From Cystobacter ferrugineus (GTDB taxonomy: Bacteria; Myxococcota; Myxococcia; Myxococcales; Myxococcaceae): DNA of 64,000 bases. The position numbers and the translations under genes were made by a program. Under the pieces are notes generated by a model. It saw only the letters and a program-made list of their open reading frames with translations. It was not told the origin of the DNA and searched no databases. Shown one piece after another: positions 10,105 through 18,276 of the stretch. Location: positions 125,170 to 189,169 of the forward strand of contig NZ_MPIN01000011.1 of NCBI RefSeq assembly GCF_001887355.1. Direction: 5' to 3'. Positions within the stretch are counted from its first letter, which is position 1; each line of letters starts with the position of its first letter.

Positions 10105-11273
10105 CGGGCCGCTCCCTTCGAGGCCAGGCCCGTGGTCGAGGTGGTCTTCACCACGCTTCCCGCCTTGAGGCGGGAGTGTCCGTCGCTCACCACCGTGTCT
10201 CCGGCTGTCACCCCAGACGCCACCACGGCGATGTCCTCGTCCGCGTAGCCCAGGGTGACGGGAACGACGGTGGCCTTGCCCTCCTGGATTCGAAACACGA
10301 ATGGGCCCTGGCGCCCCCTCTGGATGGTGCGGGCCGAGACCACGGTCGCATCCTGGCTCTCGCCCGTCCTGAACTCGACGGCGACGAACTGGCCCGGCCA
10401 GAGCTTGCCCTCGGCGTTCGGAAACTCCGCCTTGAGGGAGATGGTGCCCGTCGAGGGATCGATCTGGTTGTCGATCATCGACAGGCGACCCTCGGCCAAC
10501 GTCGTTCCTCCCGCGCGATCGAACGCGGTGACGGCCGCTCCGGCCGGGTCGCGCAGGAGTGCCTGGAGCCGCGGCAGCTCGTCCTGGGGGAGGGAGAAGA
10601 CCACCGCGATGGGATCGATCTGGGTGACGCTGACGAGCCCCTGCACGTCGGACGGGCGGACGACGTTGCCGGCATCGACGCGGCGCAGACCCACCCTCCC
10701 GGTGACGGGCGAGGTGATGCGCGTGTAGGACAGGCGCACCTGGGCCGCGGCGATGAGCGCCTCGTTGGCGCGGAGGGTGGCCTCGAGCTGTTCGACCTGG
10801 GCCTTTTGTTGATCCACCATCTGACGGGAGATCGCCTCGTCGCGCACGAGGTTGCCGTACCGCTCGAGGTCGAGCCGCGCGGCGTGGAGCTGCGCCTCGT
10901 TGCGAGCCTTCTCGGCACGCGCCTGCGCGACCTCGGCGGCGATCGCACGGTCGTCGATGCGGGCGAGCAGGTCGCCCCGGTTGACCTGCTGGCCTTCCTT
11001 GAAGGCCACCTCGGTGAGGATGCCCTCCACCTGGGTGCGGACCACGACACTGTGAAGGGACTGGACGGTGCCGATGCCGCGCAGCAGATGGGGCACGTCG
11101 CGGAGCGAGGCCTGCTCGATGACCACGGGGACCGCTGGCGGCGCCGCGGCGGCGGATGGCTTCGAGGTGCGGCCGAGCCACCACCAGGCAGAAGCCACGG
11201 CGAGCGTGATGACGGCGAGGAGACCCATCTTCCGGGCCCATGGGCCACGGGAGCGTTGTTCGTGCGGAGCCAT
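10101..11273 (-). CDS. RND efflux periplasmic membrane-fusion protein (MdtA type)
   Basis: A 390-residue adaptor that joins the inner-membrane pump to the outer-membrane channel. An N-terminal membrane helix at about 17-34 (LLAVITLAVASAWWWL) anchors it. The lipoyl halves are visible at about 75-105 (VRTQVEGILTEVAFKEGQQV) and 188-215 (ITSPVTGRVGLRRVDAGNVV), flanking an alpha-helical hairpin. A beta-barrel and membrane-proximal part follow (IDNQIDPSTGTISLKAEFPN). It is the first gene of the five-gene efflux and two-component operon. Ribosome-site match before the ATG is weak. The CusR-like box lies about 50 bp upstream. Confidence 0.92.
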   Translation of the reverse strand: MAPHEQRSRGPWARKMGLLAVITLAVASAWWWLGRTSKPSAAAAPPAVPVVIEQASLRDVPHLLRGIGTVQSLHSVVVRTQVEGILTEVAFKEGQQVNRGDLLARIDDRAIAAEVAQARAEKARNEAQLHAARLDLERYGNLVRDEAISRQMVDQQKAQVEQLEATLRANEALIAAAQVRLSYTRITSPVTGRVGLRRVDAGNVVRPSDVQGLVSVTQIDPIAVVFSLPQDELPRLQALLRDPAGAAVTAFDRAGGTTLAEGRLSMIDNQIDPSTGTISLKAEFPNAEGKLWPGQFVAVEFRTGESQDATVVSARTIQRGRQGPFVFRIQEGKATVVPVTLGYADEDIAVVASGVTAGDTVVSDGHSRLKAGSVVKTTSTTGLASKGAAR

Positions 11274-11321
11274 GTTGCCCGGAGCTTCTAGAGGGCGGAG
11301 CGGGCACGGAGATGACGCGAA

Positions 11322-11338
11322 GATGACAAGAATGTCAG
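11322..11338 (-). promoter_or_regulatory. CusR-type operator ahead of the RND/two-component operon
   Basis: A perfect inverted repeat TGACA-agaa-TGTCA sits at 11324-11337, 51-64 bp upstream of the fusion-protein start. It fits the known CusR box core (ATGACAA-N2-TTGTCAT) at 12 of 14 defined positions. A further GATGAC half-site lies 11 bp away at 11311, giving the direct-repeat spacing often bound by OmpR-family dimers. The operon encodes a CusR-like regulator, so autoregulation is the likely meaning. Confidence 0.6.
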
Positions 11339-11369
11339 GCAGCGAGGCGCGTGCTAGGAGGGCTCCCTC

Positions 11370-12042
11370 GTGTCCTCGGGTCTCCAGCCACCCTCGTCAG
11401 GGCGTCCCGCGTTCCTCTTCCGGTGGGGACGCGCGTTGCTGCCTCCGCTCGCGGCCTTCGTGCTCGCGCGCGGACTGCTCTTCATCGCCGCGTTCAAGGC
11501 CGGGCAGGTGCCCTGGCTCGCGGGCGCCTGGGTGCGCTGGGATTCCGGGCACTACCTGTCGCTCGCCGCCAACGGCTTCATGTTGGGGTTCGTGGCCGCA
11601 CTGGCGGTGTTCCAGGTGCAGACCGGGGCCTGGAACGCGCTCTTCCTCTCCCAGGCGAAATACGGCCACGGTATTGGCAATCCCCTCGAGACGCTCGATG
11701 CGGTGGTGGGTCCTCTCCTGCGGGGAGAGAGCAGGCATTGGAAGAACGCCAGCCCCCGGGTCCAGACACTGTTGGTGGCTCTGCTGGTCCTCGTCGCTCG
11801 CCCGCTGTCCCGGTGGCGGGAGGTGGGACAGCGAGAGCGCGGGCTCGCATTGTATGGGTTGGCCTTCTGGCTGTTTCCCCTCGTCATGGGACGGGGAGTG
11901 AGTCTCTATCGCTCCGAGTCGTTGCTCGTCCCGCTGGTCCTGCTCGCCTGGCGTCCGGCCGTTGGCGGGCGTGTGGCTCGTGCTCGCCGCGGCGCTGGTG
12001 GTCCCCATGGGTCGGCTGTTCTTCCTGGGCATCCTCGTCTGA
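11370..12042 (+). pseudogene. decayed PIG-V-like membrane glycosyltransferase gene
   Basis: A remnant of a multi-spanning membrane protein resembling bacterial PIG-V/mannosyltransferase-like proteins. It keeps a good AGGAGGG site and a GTG start at 11370, a first membrane helix, and the family motif WVRWDSGHYLSLAANGF, whose Trp-Asp is catalytic in PIG-V proteins. After NGF the sequence jumps in frame to a late part (FVAALAVFQVQTGAWNALF), so the central 150 or more residues expected for the family are missing. At about 11953-11966 the frame is also broken: the original frame becomes basic and non-hydrophobic, while the +1 frame reads a clean hydrophobic end (LAGVWLVLAAALVVPMGRLF) to a stop at 12042. 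One extra base explains this. It is probably non-functional. Confidence 0.65.
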
Positions 12043-12114
12043 GCCCGGGGGCTCCTCCATGACGCCAGTTCTTGGAGTGCTAACATTCCCGTCGTTGAGA
12101 GGAGAGGGTTGACC

Positions 12115-13443
12115 GTGACGACGGGGATGTGGAGCAAGCGGACCGCCAGGGTGCTGGCCGTCATCATCCTGGGCTTCTACGGTCTGGATATGCTGATGCT
12201 GGGCGGTTTCAATCCCTGGACGCTGGGATTGCGTCTGGTGTGGGCGCTGTCGCTGCTGGGCTACTCGGCCTTCAGTTCCGAGCTCCCCGAACCCTGGGCG
12301 CGGTGGCTCGAGGACCTGCACATCGTGGTCATCGCGTGCAGTGTGGTGGGGCTCGTCGGGCTGACGGGAGGCACCCGGAGCCCCTACTTCGTCCTGGTGC
12401 CGGTGCTGCCGCTGGCCAACTGCTTGATGTACCGGCGGAGCGCGCGGGTGGGCCTGCTGGGCGGAGCGGTGAGCTCCCTGGGGACCTTCGCGCTCGGGTG
12501 GATGACGGAGCACCATCTCTTCGAGGCGCTCTTTCGCATGAGCATCGTGCTGGCCATCACGATGTTCTCCACCTACCTCGCCCAACAGGTGCGGCGGACG
12601 CAGGGCTCGGAGCAGGAAGTGAGTCTCGAGCGCGCCCGGCGCGAGTCCCTGGAGTTGCTGACCGTCAGTGAGCACCGCCGGGCCCAGGCGGAGAAGCTGG
12701 CGGCGCTCGGGCGGCTGGCGTCGGATGTGGCCCATGAGATCAACAATCCCCTGGCCTATGTGGGGTCCAACGTCGACTTCGTGCGCGATGCGCTACGGCG
12801 TCCGGGGGAGACGTCGCCGGAGGAGCTGGCCGAGGTGCTCGAGGAGACGCGGGAGGGGTTGAAGCACATCCGTCAGGTCGTCGCGGACCTGAAGGGCTTC
12901 GCGCGCATGGATGCGCGGGAGCCCACGGAATGTGCGCTGGCGGAGGTCGTGGGAGATGCCGTGAAGCTGGCGTCGCTCCGGCTCAAGCACGTGGTGCGGC
13001 TGCGGGTGGATGTGCCGGAGTCGCTGCCGACGGTCTTCGTGGTGCGGCAACGGCTGGTGCAGGTGGTGCTCAACCTGCTGGTCAACGCGGGCGATGCCCT
13101 GGAGGAGCACGGAGCGCGTGACGGCGAGGTCTGGGTGCGAGGGTTCGGCGAGCAGGGGTGCGCGGTGCTCCTCATCGAGGACAACGGACCCGGCTTCGCC
13201 CCTCACGTGTTGCCCCGGCTCTTCGAGCCCTTCTTCACGACCAAGGGGCCCGACAAGGGCACGGGACTGGGCCTCAGCTTGTCGCGAGACCTGGTGGCCC
13301 AGTTCGGCGGCCGGCTCACCGCGAGCAACCGCCCGGAGGGCGGCGCTCGCCTGCGCATCGAGCTCCCCCTGGGGGTCAAGGAACTCGAACCGCGGGACCC
13401 GGGTGGGAACGTGGAGGTCGGTGCAGTCCGCCCAGTGCTCTGA
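12115..13443 (+). CDS. orphan membrane sensor histidine kinase
   Basis: A 442-residue kinase without an adjacent response regulator. The N-terminal 160 residues carry five or six hydrophobic segments and no large periplasmic loop, so it probably senses within the membrane. A coiled linker leads to the H-box LASDVAHEINNPLAYVGSN with the active His at about 207. The N-box (NLLVNAGDALEEHG), D-box (LIEDNGPGFAP), FEPFFTTK and GTGLGLSLSR are all present, so the ATPase fold looks intact. I prefer the GTG at 12115, which has AGGAGAGGG about 7 bases upstream; a TTG at 12109 and an ATG at 12127 are alternatives. The short C-terminal tail after the ATPase domain is not recognised. Orphan kinases of this type are very common in myxobacteria. 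Confidence 0.88.
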   Translation: MTTGMWSKRTARVLAVIILGFYGLDMLMLGGFNPWTLGLRLVWALSLLGYSAFSSELPEPWARWLEDLHIVVIACSVVGLVGLTGGTRSPYFVLVPVLPLANCLMYRRSARVGLLGGAVSSLGTFALGWMTEHHLFEALFRMSIVLAITMFSTYLAQQVRRTQGSEQEVSLERARRESLELLTVSEHRRAQAEKLAALGRLASDVAHEINNPLAYVGSNVDFVRDALRRPGETSPEELAEVLEETREGLKHIRQVVADLKGFARMDAREPTECALAEVVGDAVKLASLRLKHVVRLRVDVPESLPTVFVVRQRLVQVVLNLLVNAGDALEEHGARDGEVWVRGFGEQGCAVLLIEDNGPGFAPHVLPRLFEPFFTTKGPDKGTGLGLSLSRDLVAQFGGRLTASNRPEGGARLRIELPLGVKELEPRDPGGNVEVGAVRPVL

Positions 13444-13496
13444 GGCGGGTTCTACGAGTCGTCTGACACCTCACGGGGGACACCTCTCGGGCCGGG

Positions 13497-14540
13497 TCAG
13501 GCGACCGTCCGCTTGGGGAAGTCGATCTGGTCCCACCGGTTGCCGGTCATGATCGCGCGCTGCTCGGCGGCGGTGAGCAGCTCGTTGGGGTAGCCGAGCG
13601 GGACCGAGGTGATTTCGTCCAGGCGGCGGAGCTGGTCGTCGTTCAGCCGGAGCGTGGCGGCGGCGAGGTTGTCATCGAGCTGGGCGCGGGTGCGCGGCCC
13701 GATGACGGGGAGGACCCCCCGGGCCTTGACCCAGGCGATGGCGACCCGGCCCGGATTGGAGTCGAGCTCCTCGGCGATGGCGGTGAGCACGTCGAGCACG
13801 GGGGCATTCCGCGCGGGGTCATCATGCAGGACGCTGCCCTTCAAGTCGGTGGCGCGACCCTTCTCTCCCTTGCGGTACTTGCCGGTGAGCAACCCACCCC
13901 CCAGCGGCGACCACCCCATGACGCCCAGGCCGAAGCCCTCGGCCATCGGCAGCAGTTCGCGCTCGGTCGTGCGCTGGATGAGGCTGTATTCGATCTGGAT
14001 GGCGGCGATCGGCGCCCAGCCGCGCAGGTCGGCCGTCTTGGCGGCGGTGGCGACCCGCCAGGCCGGGAAGTTGGACAGGCCCCCGTAGACGATCTTCCCG
14101 GCGCGGACGAGATCGTCGAGGCCGCGTGCGATCTCGTCGACCGGTGTCACGCCATCGTCCATATGGACGAAATAGAAATCGATGCGGTCCGTCTTGAGGC
14201 GCTTCAGGCTCGCCTCCACCGACTGCACCATCACCTTGCGGCTGTTACCGAGCACGGCCAGCGACGGGGCCGCCACGGCGCCGCGGCTGTATTTCGATGC
14301 GATGATGAAGTCGTCGCGGTGGGGCGCGACGAATTCGCCGATCAGTGTTTCTGATTCGCCGAGCTGATAGTTGTCCGCGGTGTCGATGAAGTTGCCGCCT
14401 GCTTCGGCATAGCCTCGCAGGATGTCGCGCACCTCGTCCGGCCTGGCGCCGTAGCCAAAGGCAGTACCGAACATGCCCGTGCCGAGAGCCAGCTCCGAGA
14501 CCTTGAGGCCCGTCTTCTGGCCGAAAATCCTGTAGCGCAT
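13497..14540 (-). CDS. aldo/keto reductase
   Basis: A 347-residue NADPH-dependent oxidoreductase of the aldo/keto reductase superfamily with a TIM-barrel fold. The ATG at 14540 is chosen because AGGAG lies six bases before it; the frame extends further upstream without support. The catalytic tetrad can be placed: Asp and Tyr in FIDTADNYQLGES, Lys in FIIASKYSRG and His in DFYFVHMDD. Late blocks for NADPH binding (VAIAWVKARGVLPVIGPRT) are normal. It resembles the bacterial YajO/Tas-like group; the physiological substrate is unknown. It is divergent from an HxlR regulator 74 bp away, which probably controls it. Confidence 0.9.
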   Translation of the reverse strand: MRYRIFGQKTGLKVSELALGTGMFGTAFGYGARPDEVRDILRGYAEAGGNFIDTADNYQLGESETLIGEFVAPHRDDFIIASKYSRGAVAAPSLAVLGNSRKVMVQSVEASLKRLKTDRIDFYFVHMDDGVTPVDEIARGLDDLVRAGKIVYGGLSNFPAWRVATAAKTADLRGWAPIAAIQIEYSLIQRTTERELLPMAEGFGLGVMGWSPLGGGLLTGKYRKGEKGRATDLKGSVLHDDPARNAPVLDVLTAIAEELDSNPGRVAIAWVKARGVLPVIGPRTRAQLDDNLAAATLRLNDDQLRRLDEITSVPLGYPNELLTAAEQRAIMTGNRWDQIDFPKRTVA

Positions 14541-14614
14541 CAAACACTCCTCATGACAGCCCGCGTTGCACGGGCCGGGTTCGATTCGCGCAAGGTATCG
14601 GTTAGTCTTCGGGC
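14541..14614. promoter_or_regulatory. divergent control region between aldo/keto reductase and HxlR genes
   Basis: This 74-bp gap must hold both promoters. It contains the inverted repeat GCCCG-N7-CGGGC at 14559-14575, which could be an HxlR operator. The reductase has a clear AGGAG site at its edge. The HxlR gene has no Shine-Dalgarno match before its ATG, so a leaderless or very short transcript is possible. Core promoter hexamers cannot be assigned with confidence. Confidence 0.4.
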
Positions 14615-15037
14615 ATGACAAGAACGCACGAAAAAGTAGGGGACTCACCAGAAGGTAAGCGGGTCGAGGAGCCATCCGCCGCCGAGCTCGCCGAGTGCGT
14701 GGAACGTTCGGTGCGTGGCACCGAGGAGGCGCTGAAGGTCCTGGAGGGCCGGTGGAAGATGATGATTCTCTTCAACCTCTTCGCCCGGCCCGTGCTGCGA
14801 TTCTCGGAGCTGGAGCGGGCCATTCCGGGGGTCTCGCAGAAGATGCTGAGCCAGCAACTCCGGGAAATGGAGCGTGACGGGATCGTGCGGCGTACCGTTC
14901 ATCCCGAGGTTCCGCCCAGGGTGGAGTACACCCTGACGGACGTGGGGCGGGCCCTATGCCCCGTATTGGACGCGCTCTTGAGGTGGTCGGTGTCGCGGAA
15001 GGGGCTCGCCGAAGTGAGTGGCTTGTTGAGAGAGTGA
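14615..15037 (+). CDS. HxlR-family transcriptional regulator
   Basis: A 140-residue winged-helix regulator of the HxlR type. The diagnostic blocks are LKVLEGRWKMMILFNLF, RFSELERAIPGVSQKMLSQQ (recognition helix), and LREMERDGIVRRTVHPEVPP leading to the wing VEYTLTDVGRAL. The N-terminal ~30 residues are charged and probably disordered. Such proteins bind as dimers to palindromes near redox or aldehyde stress genes. Its divergent neighbour is an aldo/keto reductase, which fits that pattern. The Cys residues at about 29 and 109 could be redox sensing, but this is only a guess. Confidence 0.9.
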   Translation: MTRTHEKVGDSPEGKRVEEPSAAELAECVERSVRGTEEALKVLEGRWKMMILFNLFARPVLRFSELERAIPGVSQKMLSQQLREMERDGIVRRTVHPEVPPRVEYTLTDVGRALCPVLDALLRWSVSRKGLAEVSGLLRE

Positions 15038-15051
15038 GAAATGACGCGGGC

Positions 15052-15111
15052 TCAGGTGTGCATCCGGAAGAAATCGCCCGCCATGCGCGGCAGATGGGGA
15101 CCTGGCTCGGG
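15052..15111 (-). repeat. second displaced copy of the toxin-gene 3' end
   Basis: Directly after the stop of the second immunity gene the minus strand reads LPRMAGDFFRMHT followed by a stop, a degenerate copy of the last residues of the SitA-like toxin (RRMAGEFFRMLTF). It has no start codon of its own. It marks a duplication breakpoint: the toxin tail was copied along with each immunity gene, and the immunity gene expected after this copy is missing. Confidence 0.75.
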
Positions 15112-15738
15112 TCAGTAGACGATGCAGTCGAACTTCTCGATGACGGCCCGGAATTCTTCCGGGGTGGCGTCGTATCGCTTCGCCTCGGCGGGAGCGAAGA
15201 GTGTCAGGGCCTTGGTAGAAGGCGGTTGGTCGTACAAGTCCTCGATAACAACAGAGCCAAAGCGTCCTGGCCACTGGACGCTGGTGAGTTCGCGGGCTCG
15301 CTTGATGGGGTCCAGGATGGTGAAGCAGGGCCACCTGGGAAAACGAAGGGATGCAGGGTCACAGCCCATGATGCGGCAGCCATCCAGACGGGCCTCGGTG
15401 AAGTCGCAATCCTCGATGGCCCCGTGCTCCCAACCTGTGCCGTAGTCGGGCCAGTGTCCGAAGTCGCACCCATACAACCGCCCCCTGAACCGGCAACCCT
15501 TGAGCGAGGCTCTTATCCAGTCCTGGTGATTCTTCAACTCCTGTTTCACCTCGAAGGTGCAATCGATGAATCGCACTCCGTCAATGGATAGATTCCGGGT
15601 GGGCACTTTCAACACGAGAGTGCAGTTGCGCAGCGTCAAGTTGGAGCCAAGGAAGTAGAGCGCGCCCTTGTCGGTCAGCTCCAGCCGTTCGTTTTTGATT
15701 TCCCGGTCCTTGAAGACGATGTTACCGAGCCAGTCCAT
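15112..15738 (-). CDS. SitI-like immunity protein B (pentapeptide/beta-helix-like)
   Basis: A 208-residue cytoplasmic protein that is a close paralogue of the gene just upstream (about two thirds identical by eye, nearly identical over residues 55-150). Its first half has short repeating strands of the NLTLRNCTL, NLSIDGVRFIDCTF, ASLKGCRFRGRLYGCDF type, the pattern of pentapeptide or right-handed beta-helix proteins. By position it is a second immunity protein for the SitA-like toxin, or immunity against a diverged variant carried by neighbouring cells. Its ribosome site is weak (AGGT), and its ends differ more from the paralogue than its middle. The immunity role is an inference from order and duplication; the family is not firmly identified. 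Confidence 0.7.
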   Translation of the reverse strand: MDWLGNIVFKDREIKNERLELTDKGALYFLGSNLTLRNCTLVLKVPTRNLSIDGVRFIDCTFEVKQELKNHQDWIRASLKGCRFRGRLYGCDFGHWPDYGTGWEHGAIEDCDFTEARLDGCRIMGCDPASLRFPRWPCFTILDPIKRARELTSVQWPGRFGSVVIEDLYDQPPSTKALTLFAPAEAKRYDATPEEFRAVIEKFDCIVY

Positions 15739-15749
15739 GACCGTACCTA

Positions 15750-15812
15750 TTAGAAGGTGAGCATCCGGAAGAACTCGCCCGCCACGCGCCGCAGATTGAG
15801 CCCTGGTTCGGG
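15750..15812 (-). repeat. first displaced copy of the toxin-gene 3' end
   Basis: Between the two immunity genes the minus strand reads PEPGLNLRRVAGEFFRMLTF and a TAA stop, beginning right at the stop of immunity gene A. It is almost the same as the true end of the toxin gene (RRMAGEFFRMLTF). It is non-coding by itself, lacking a start, and shows that the unit toxin-tail plus immunity gene was duplicated in tandem. Confidence 0.82.
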
Positions 15813-16439
15813 TCAGTAGAGGATGTAGTCGAGTTTCTCGATGACGGCTCGGAGCTTTTCGGGTGTGGTCTCGAGCAACTTAGCGGAAGCGGGAGCGTAG
15901 TAGGTCAGGGCTCTGGTGCCTGGTGGGTTCTTGATGAGTGTGTTCCGGATGATGTCTCCATGGGCACCCGGCCACTGGACCCTATCGAGTTCGCGGGCTC
16001 GCCCGATGGGGTCCAGGATGGTGAAGCAGGGCCACCTGGGAAAGCGAAGGGTGGCAGGGTCCGAACCCATGATGCGGCAGCCATCCAGACGGGCCTCGGT
16101 GAAGTCGCAGTCCTCGATGGCTCCGTGCTCCCAACCTGTGCCGTAGCCGGGCCAGTGCCCGAAGTCGCACCCCGTCAAGCGCCCCGTGAAGCGGCACCTC
16201 TGGAGGGAGGCTTTCACCCATTGTTGGTGGTTCTTCAGCTCCTGTTTCACCTCGAAGGTGCAGTCAATGAACCGCGCCCCAACGATGATCAAGTTCCTGG
16301 CGGAGACCTTCAGGATGACGGTGCAGTTTCTAAGCGACAGGTTAGGACCAAGAAAATAGAGCGAATTCTTGTCCGTCAACTCCAGTTGCTCGTTTGCAAT
16401 CTCTTTGTCCTCAATGAGGACGTTCTCCAGCCACCCCAT
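15813..16439 (-). CDS. SitI-like immunity protein A (pentapeptide/beta-helix-like)
   Basis: A 208-residue protein encoded 12 bp after the toxin stop, with a good AAGGAG site five bases before the ATG. The order toxin then immunity gene is that of myxobacterial Sit cassettes. It shares with its paralogue the beta-helix-like stretch NLSLRNCTVILKV, ARFIDCTFEVKQELKNHQ and the invariant block CDFGHWPGYGTGWEHGAIED. There is no signal peptide, which fits action in the cytoplasm against a delivered toxin domain. Binding to the toxin's C-terminal domain is an inference. Confidence 0.72.
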   Translation of the reverse strand: MGWLENVLIEDKEIANEQLELTDKNSLYFLGPNLSLRNCTVILKVSARNLIIVGARFIDCTFEVKQELKNHQQWVKASLQRCRFTGRLTGCDFGHWPGYGTGWEHGAIEDCDFTEARLDGCRIMGSDPATLRFPRWPCFTILDPIGRARELDRVQWPGAHGDIIRNTLIKNPPGTRALTYYAPASAKLLETTPEKLRAVIEKLDYILY

Positions 16440-16451
16440 GGTTGCTCCTTG

Positions 16452-18131
16452 TTAGAAGGTGAGCATCCGGAAGAACTCGCCCGCCATGCGCCTGCCGTGA
16501 CGCGCCAGATTCGACTCCGTACCGGAGAGAATCTCGTACTGGCGGCCCGTCTTCAGGTCAACCACGTCCACTCCCTGGTGTTTGAACCGAAGGTTCCCTC
16601 TCATCTGGGCCTTGATCTCTTCGTGCACGAAACGCCCCCGGGCCTCGCGCTCCAGCAGTCGCGCCAGCCAATACTCGCCATTTTTCTTCGCCTTTTCGAT
16701 GGCGGCAACCTCGCTGATCGAGAGCTTGTCGGGCCCCCACTCTCTCGCGGCCTTGGTGACGGCCTCCTGAAGCATGTCTCCCACCTTGTCCTCGGCGGGA
16801 ATGTCCGCGGCCGACTTGCCGCGAGGCAGGTGCCAGCGCTGGCCGTCGCTCAGTTCCACCTGCCGGTTGCCACCCCGGTGGCGGATGACGGTTTCGGCGA
16901 AGCGGCCCCCAGGAGCATGCCTCGGCCCACTGCCCGTCCCCTTCTTGAGCATCACCACGGCCAGGGGGCCCTGCGGGGAGGTGGCCACCGTGTCCACTGC
17001 CGCCACCGCCTGGGCCAGGGCGCTCTCCGTCGCGAGCGCCGCCTCCGTCACCTCGAGGCGCCCCATGACGCCGGCGCCGCCCTGCTCCTCGAACTGCTTG
17101 CTGGCCAGGTTGAAGCGCGGAAGCGACTTCACCCGCGGCAGCACCTGCCCCAGCGTGTGCCCGCCCAGCGAGGCCACGGCGAGAAGCATGGCCCGGGCCG
17201 CGTCCTCGCCCAGTACCTTGCCGAAGTCCTCTCCCGCCGCGCGCAACTCCTCGAAGGTGGTGGCGTGGTGCGCCGTGTCCGCCATGCGGGCCCATCCATC
17301 CATGAGGCCGTACATCGTCTCGAGGCCCAGGTAGCCCATCAGGAGGAGGGTCATGCCAGCAGCCAGGGCCTTGGTCGTCGGCTCGGGCACCATCCACATC
17401 ATGCAGTAGAGGGCGACTGTCCAGACCACCGTGGAGATGAGCATCCGCACGTCCAATAGCTGGCGCACCAGGGCCTCGCGCGTCTCGTCGAGGACGTGGC
17501 CGAAGGCCAGGGCCAGGGCGAAGGTCCGCCGGTCGTCCGTGCGCAGGTAGGGCCCGTCGTCCAGAAGGCCCAGGCAGTCGCCGCCGCCCCGGGGCCCACA
17601 CCACTGGAGGTACCTGGCCCTCAGGGCTTCATCCGCCGCGGGGGTGAGTCGCACCGGGCCCTCCTGGCGCTCGGGCACCAGGGTGTAGGCATGGTCGCGG
17701 TACACCTCCAGCAACCAGTCTCCCTGGCTGTCCACGGTCTCAACGCCCTTGGAGGGTGGCAGGAGGTGGAGCAACTCCCGGGCGGCCGATTGTGGAGTCT
17801 TCGCCCCCAGCCGCACGTCGTGGGCGAGGCGTAGGAAGGCTTGTTGGAACTCAGCCCTGGGAATGGGCACCGGCCGGGTGGCGATGGAGCCGGGCTCCAG
17901 GAAGTCCGCGACGTACACGGTGGCGGACTCGAGCCCGGGCTCCGCCGTGGCGGCCACACGCTGCGTTGGCGCCGGTGGGGGCGTCAGCGAGTGGTAGCGG
18001 TAGCCGACAAAACCCCCGTGCGGGGTGCCCGTGGCGCATGAGAACTGGAAGAGGACGAGGAGGGCCCAACCACCAACGCAGGGGCTCCACCGCGCACCTG
18101 TAGAGCGAGCGCCAGGAAGACGGATGGACAC
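16452..18131 (-). CDS. SitA-like polymorphic toxin lipoprotein
   Basis: A 559-residue protein starting at a GTG (18131) preceded by a GGAGG site six bases upstream. The N-terminus is basic then hydrophobic and ends in a Cys (LFQFSCATG), a non-ideal lipobox consistent with an exported lipoprotein. A hydrophobic pair of segments lies near residues 240-285. The C-terminal ~110 residues (from about AREWGPDKLS to GEFFRMLTF) are the probable toxic tip, containing YEILSGTESNLARHGRRMAG. In Myxococcus, SitA lipoprotein toxins are handed to kin cells by TraA/TraB outer-membrane exchange and neutralised by a SitI encoded just downstream; two such candidates follow here. The enzymatic activity of the tip is not recognised. 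Assignment to the SitA group rests on layout and general resemblance. Confidence 0.72.
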   Translation of the reverse strand: MSIRLPGARSTGARWSPCVGGWALLVLFQFSCATGTPHGGFVGYRYHSLTPPPAPTQRVAATAEPGLESATVYVADFLEPGSIATRPVPIPRAEFQQAFLRLAHDVRLGAKTPQSAARELLHLLPPSKGVETVDSQGDWLLEVYRDHAYTLVPERQEGPVRLTPAADEALRARYLQWCGPRGGGDCLGLLDDGPYLRTDDRRTFALALAFGHVLDETREALVRQLLDVRMLISTVVWTVALYCMMWMVPEPTTKALAAGMTLLLMGYLGLETMYGLMDGWARMADTAHHATTFEELRAAGEDFGKVLGEDAARAMLLAVASLGGHTLGQVLPRVKSLPRFNLASKQFEEQGGAGVMGRLEVTEAALATESALAQAVAAVDTVATSPQGPLAVVMLKKGTGSGPRHAPGGRFAETVIRHRGGNRQVELSDGQRWHLPRGKSAADIPAEDKVGDMLQEAVTKAAREWGPDKLSISEVAAIEKAKKNGEYWLARLLEREARGRFVHEEIKAQMRGNLRFKHQGVDVVDLKTGRQYEILSGTESNLARHGRRMAGEFFRMLTF

Positions 18132-18276
18132 GGCACACCTCCGAAAGCGACGCAGCCAAGAACCATCGCTCCGGAATTACAAGGAAATGAGGATGTGCCC
18201 GTCAAGCCGCCGGTTTGGTCAAGGGCAGGTGCCGCCGGAATTTCTCGGCCCGCTCTTTCCCGCCGTCCGTCTGACT

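Noticed and set aside
10105-11307. N-terminal extension of the RND pump as a 1440-residue fusion
   Set aside because: The extension is an out-of-frame reading of the membrane-fusion protein gene; the pump's true start at 10104 overlaps that gene's stop by 4 bp.
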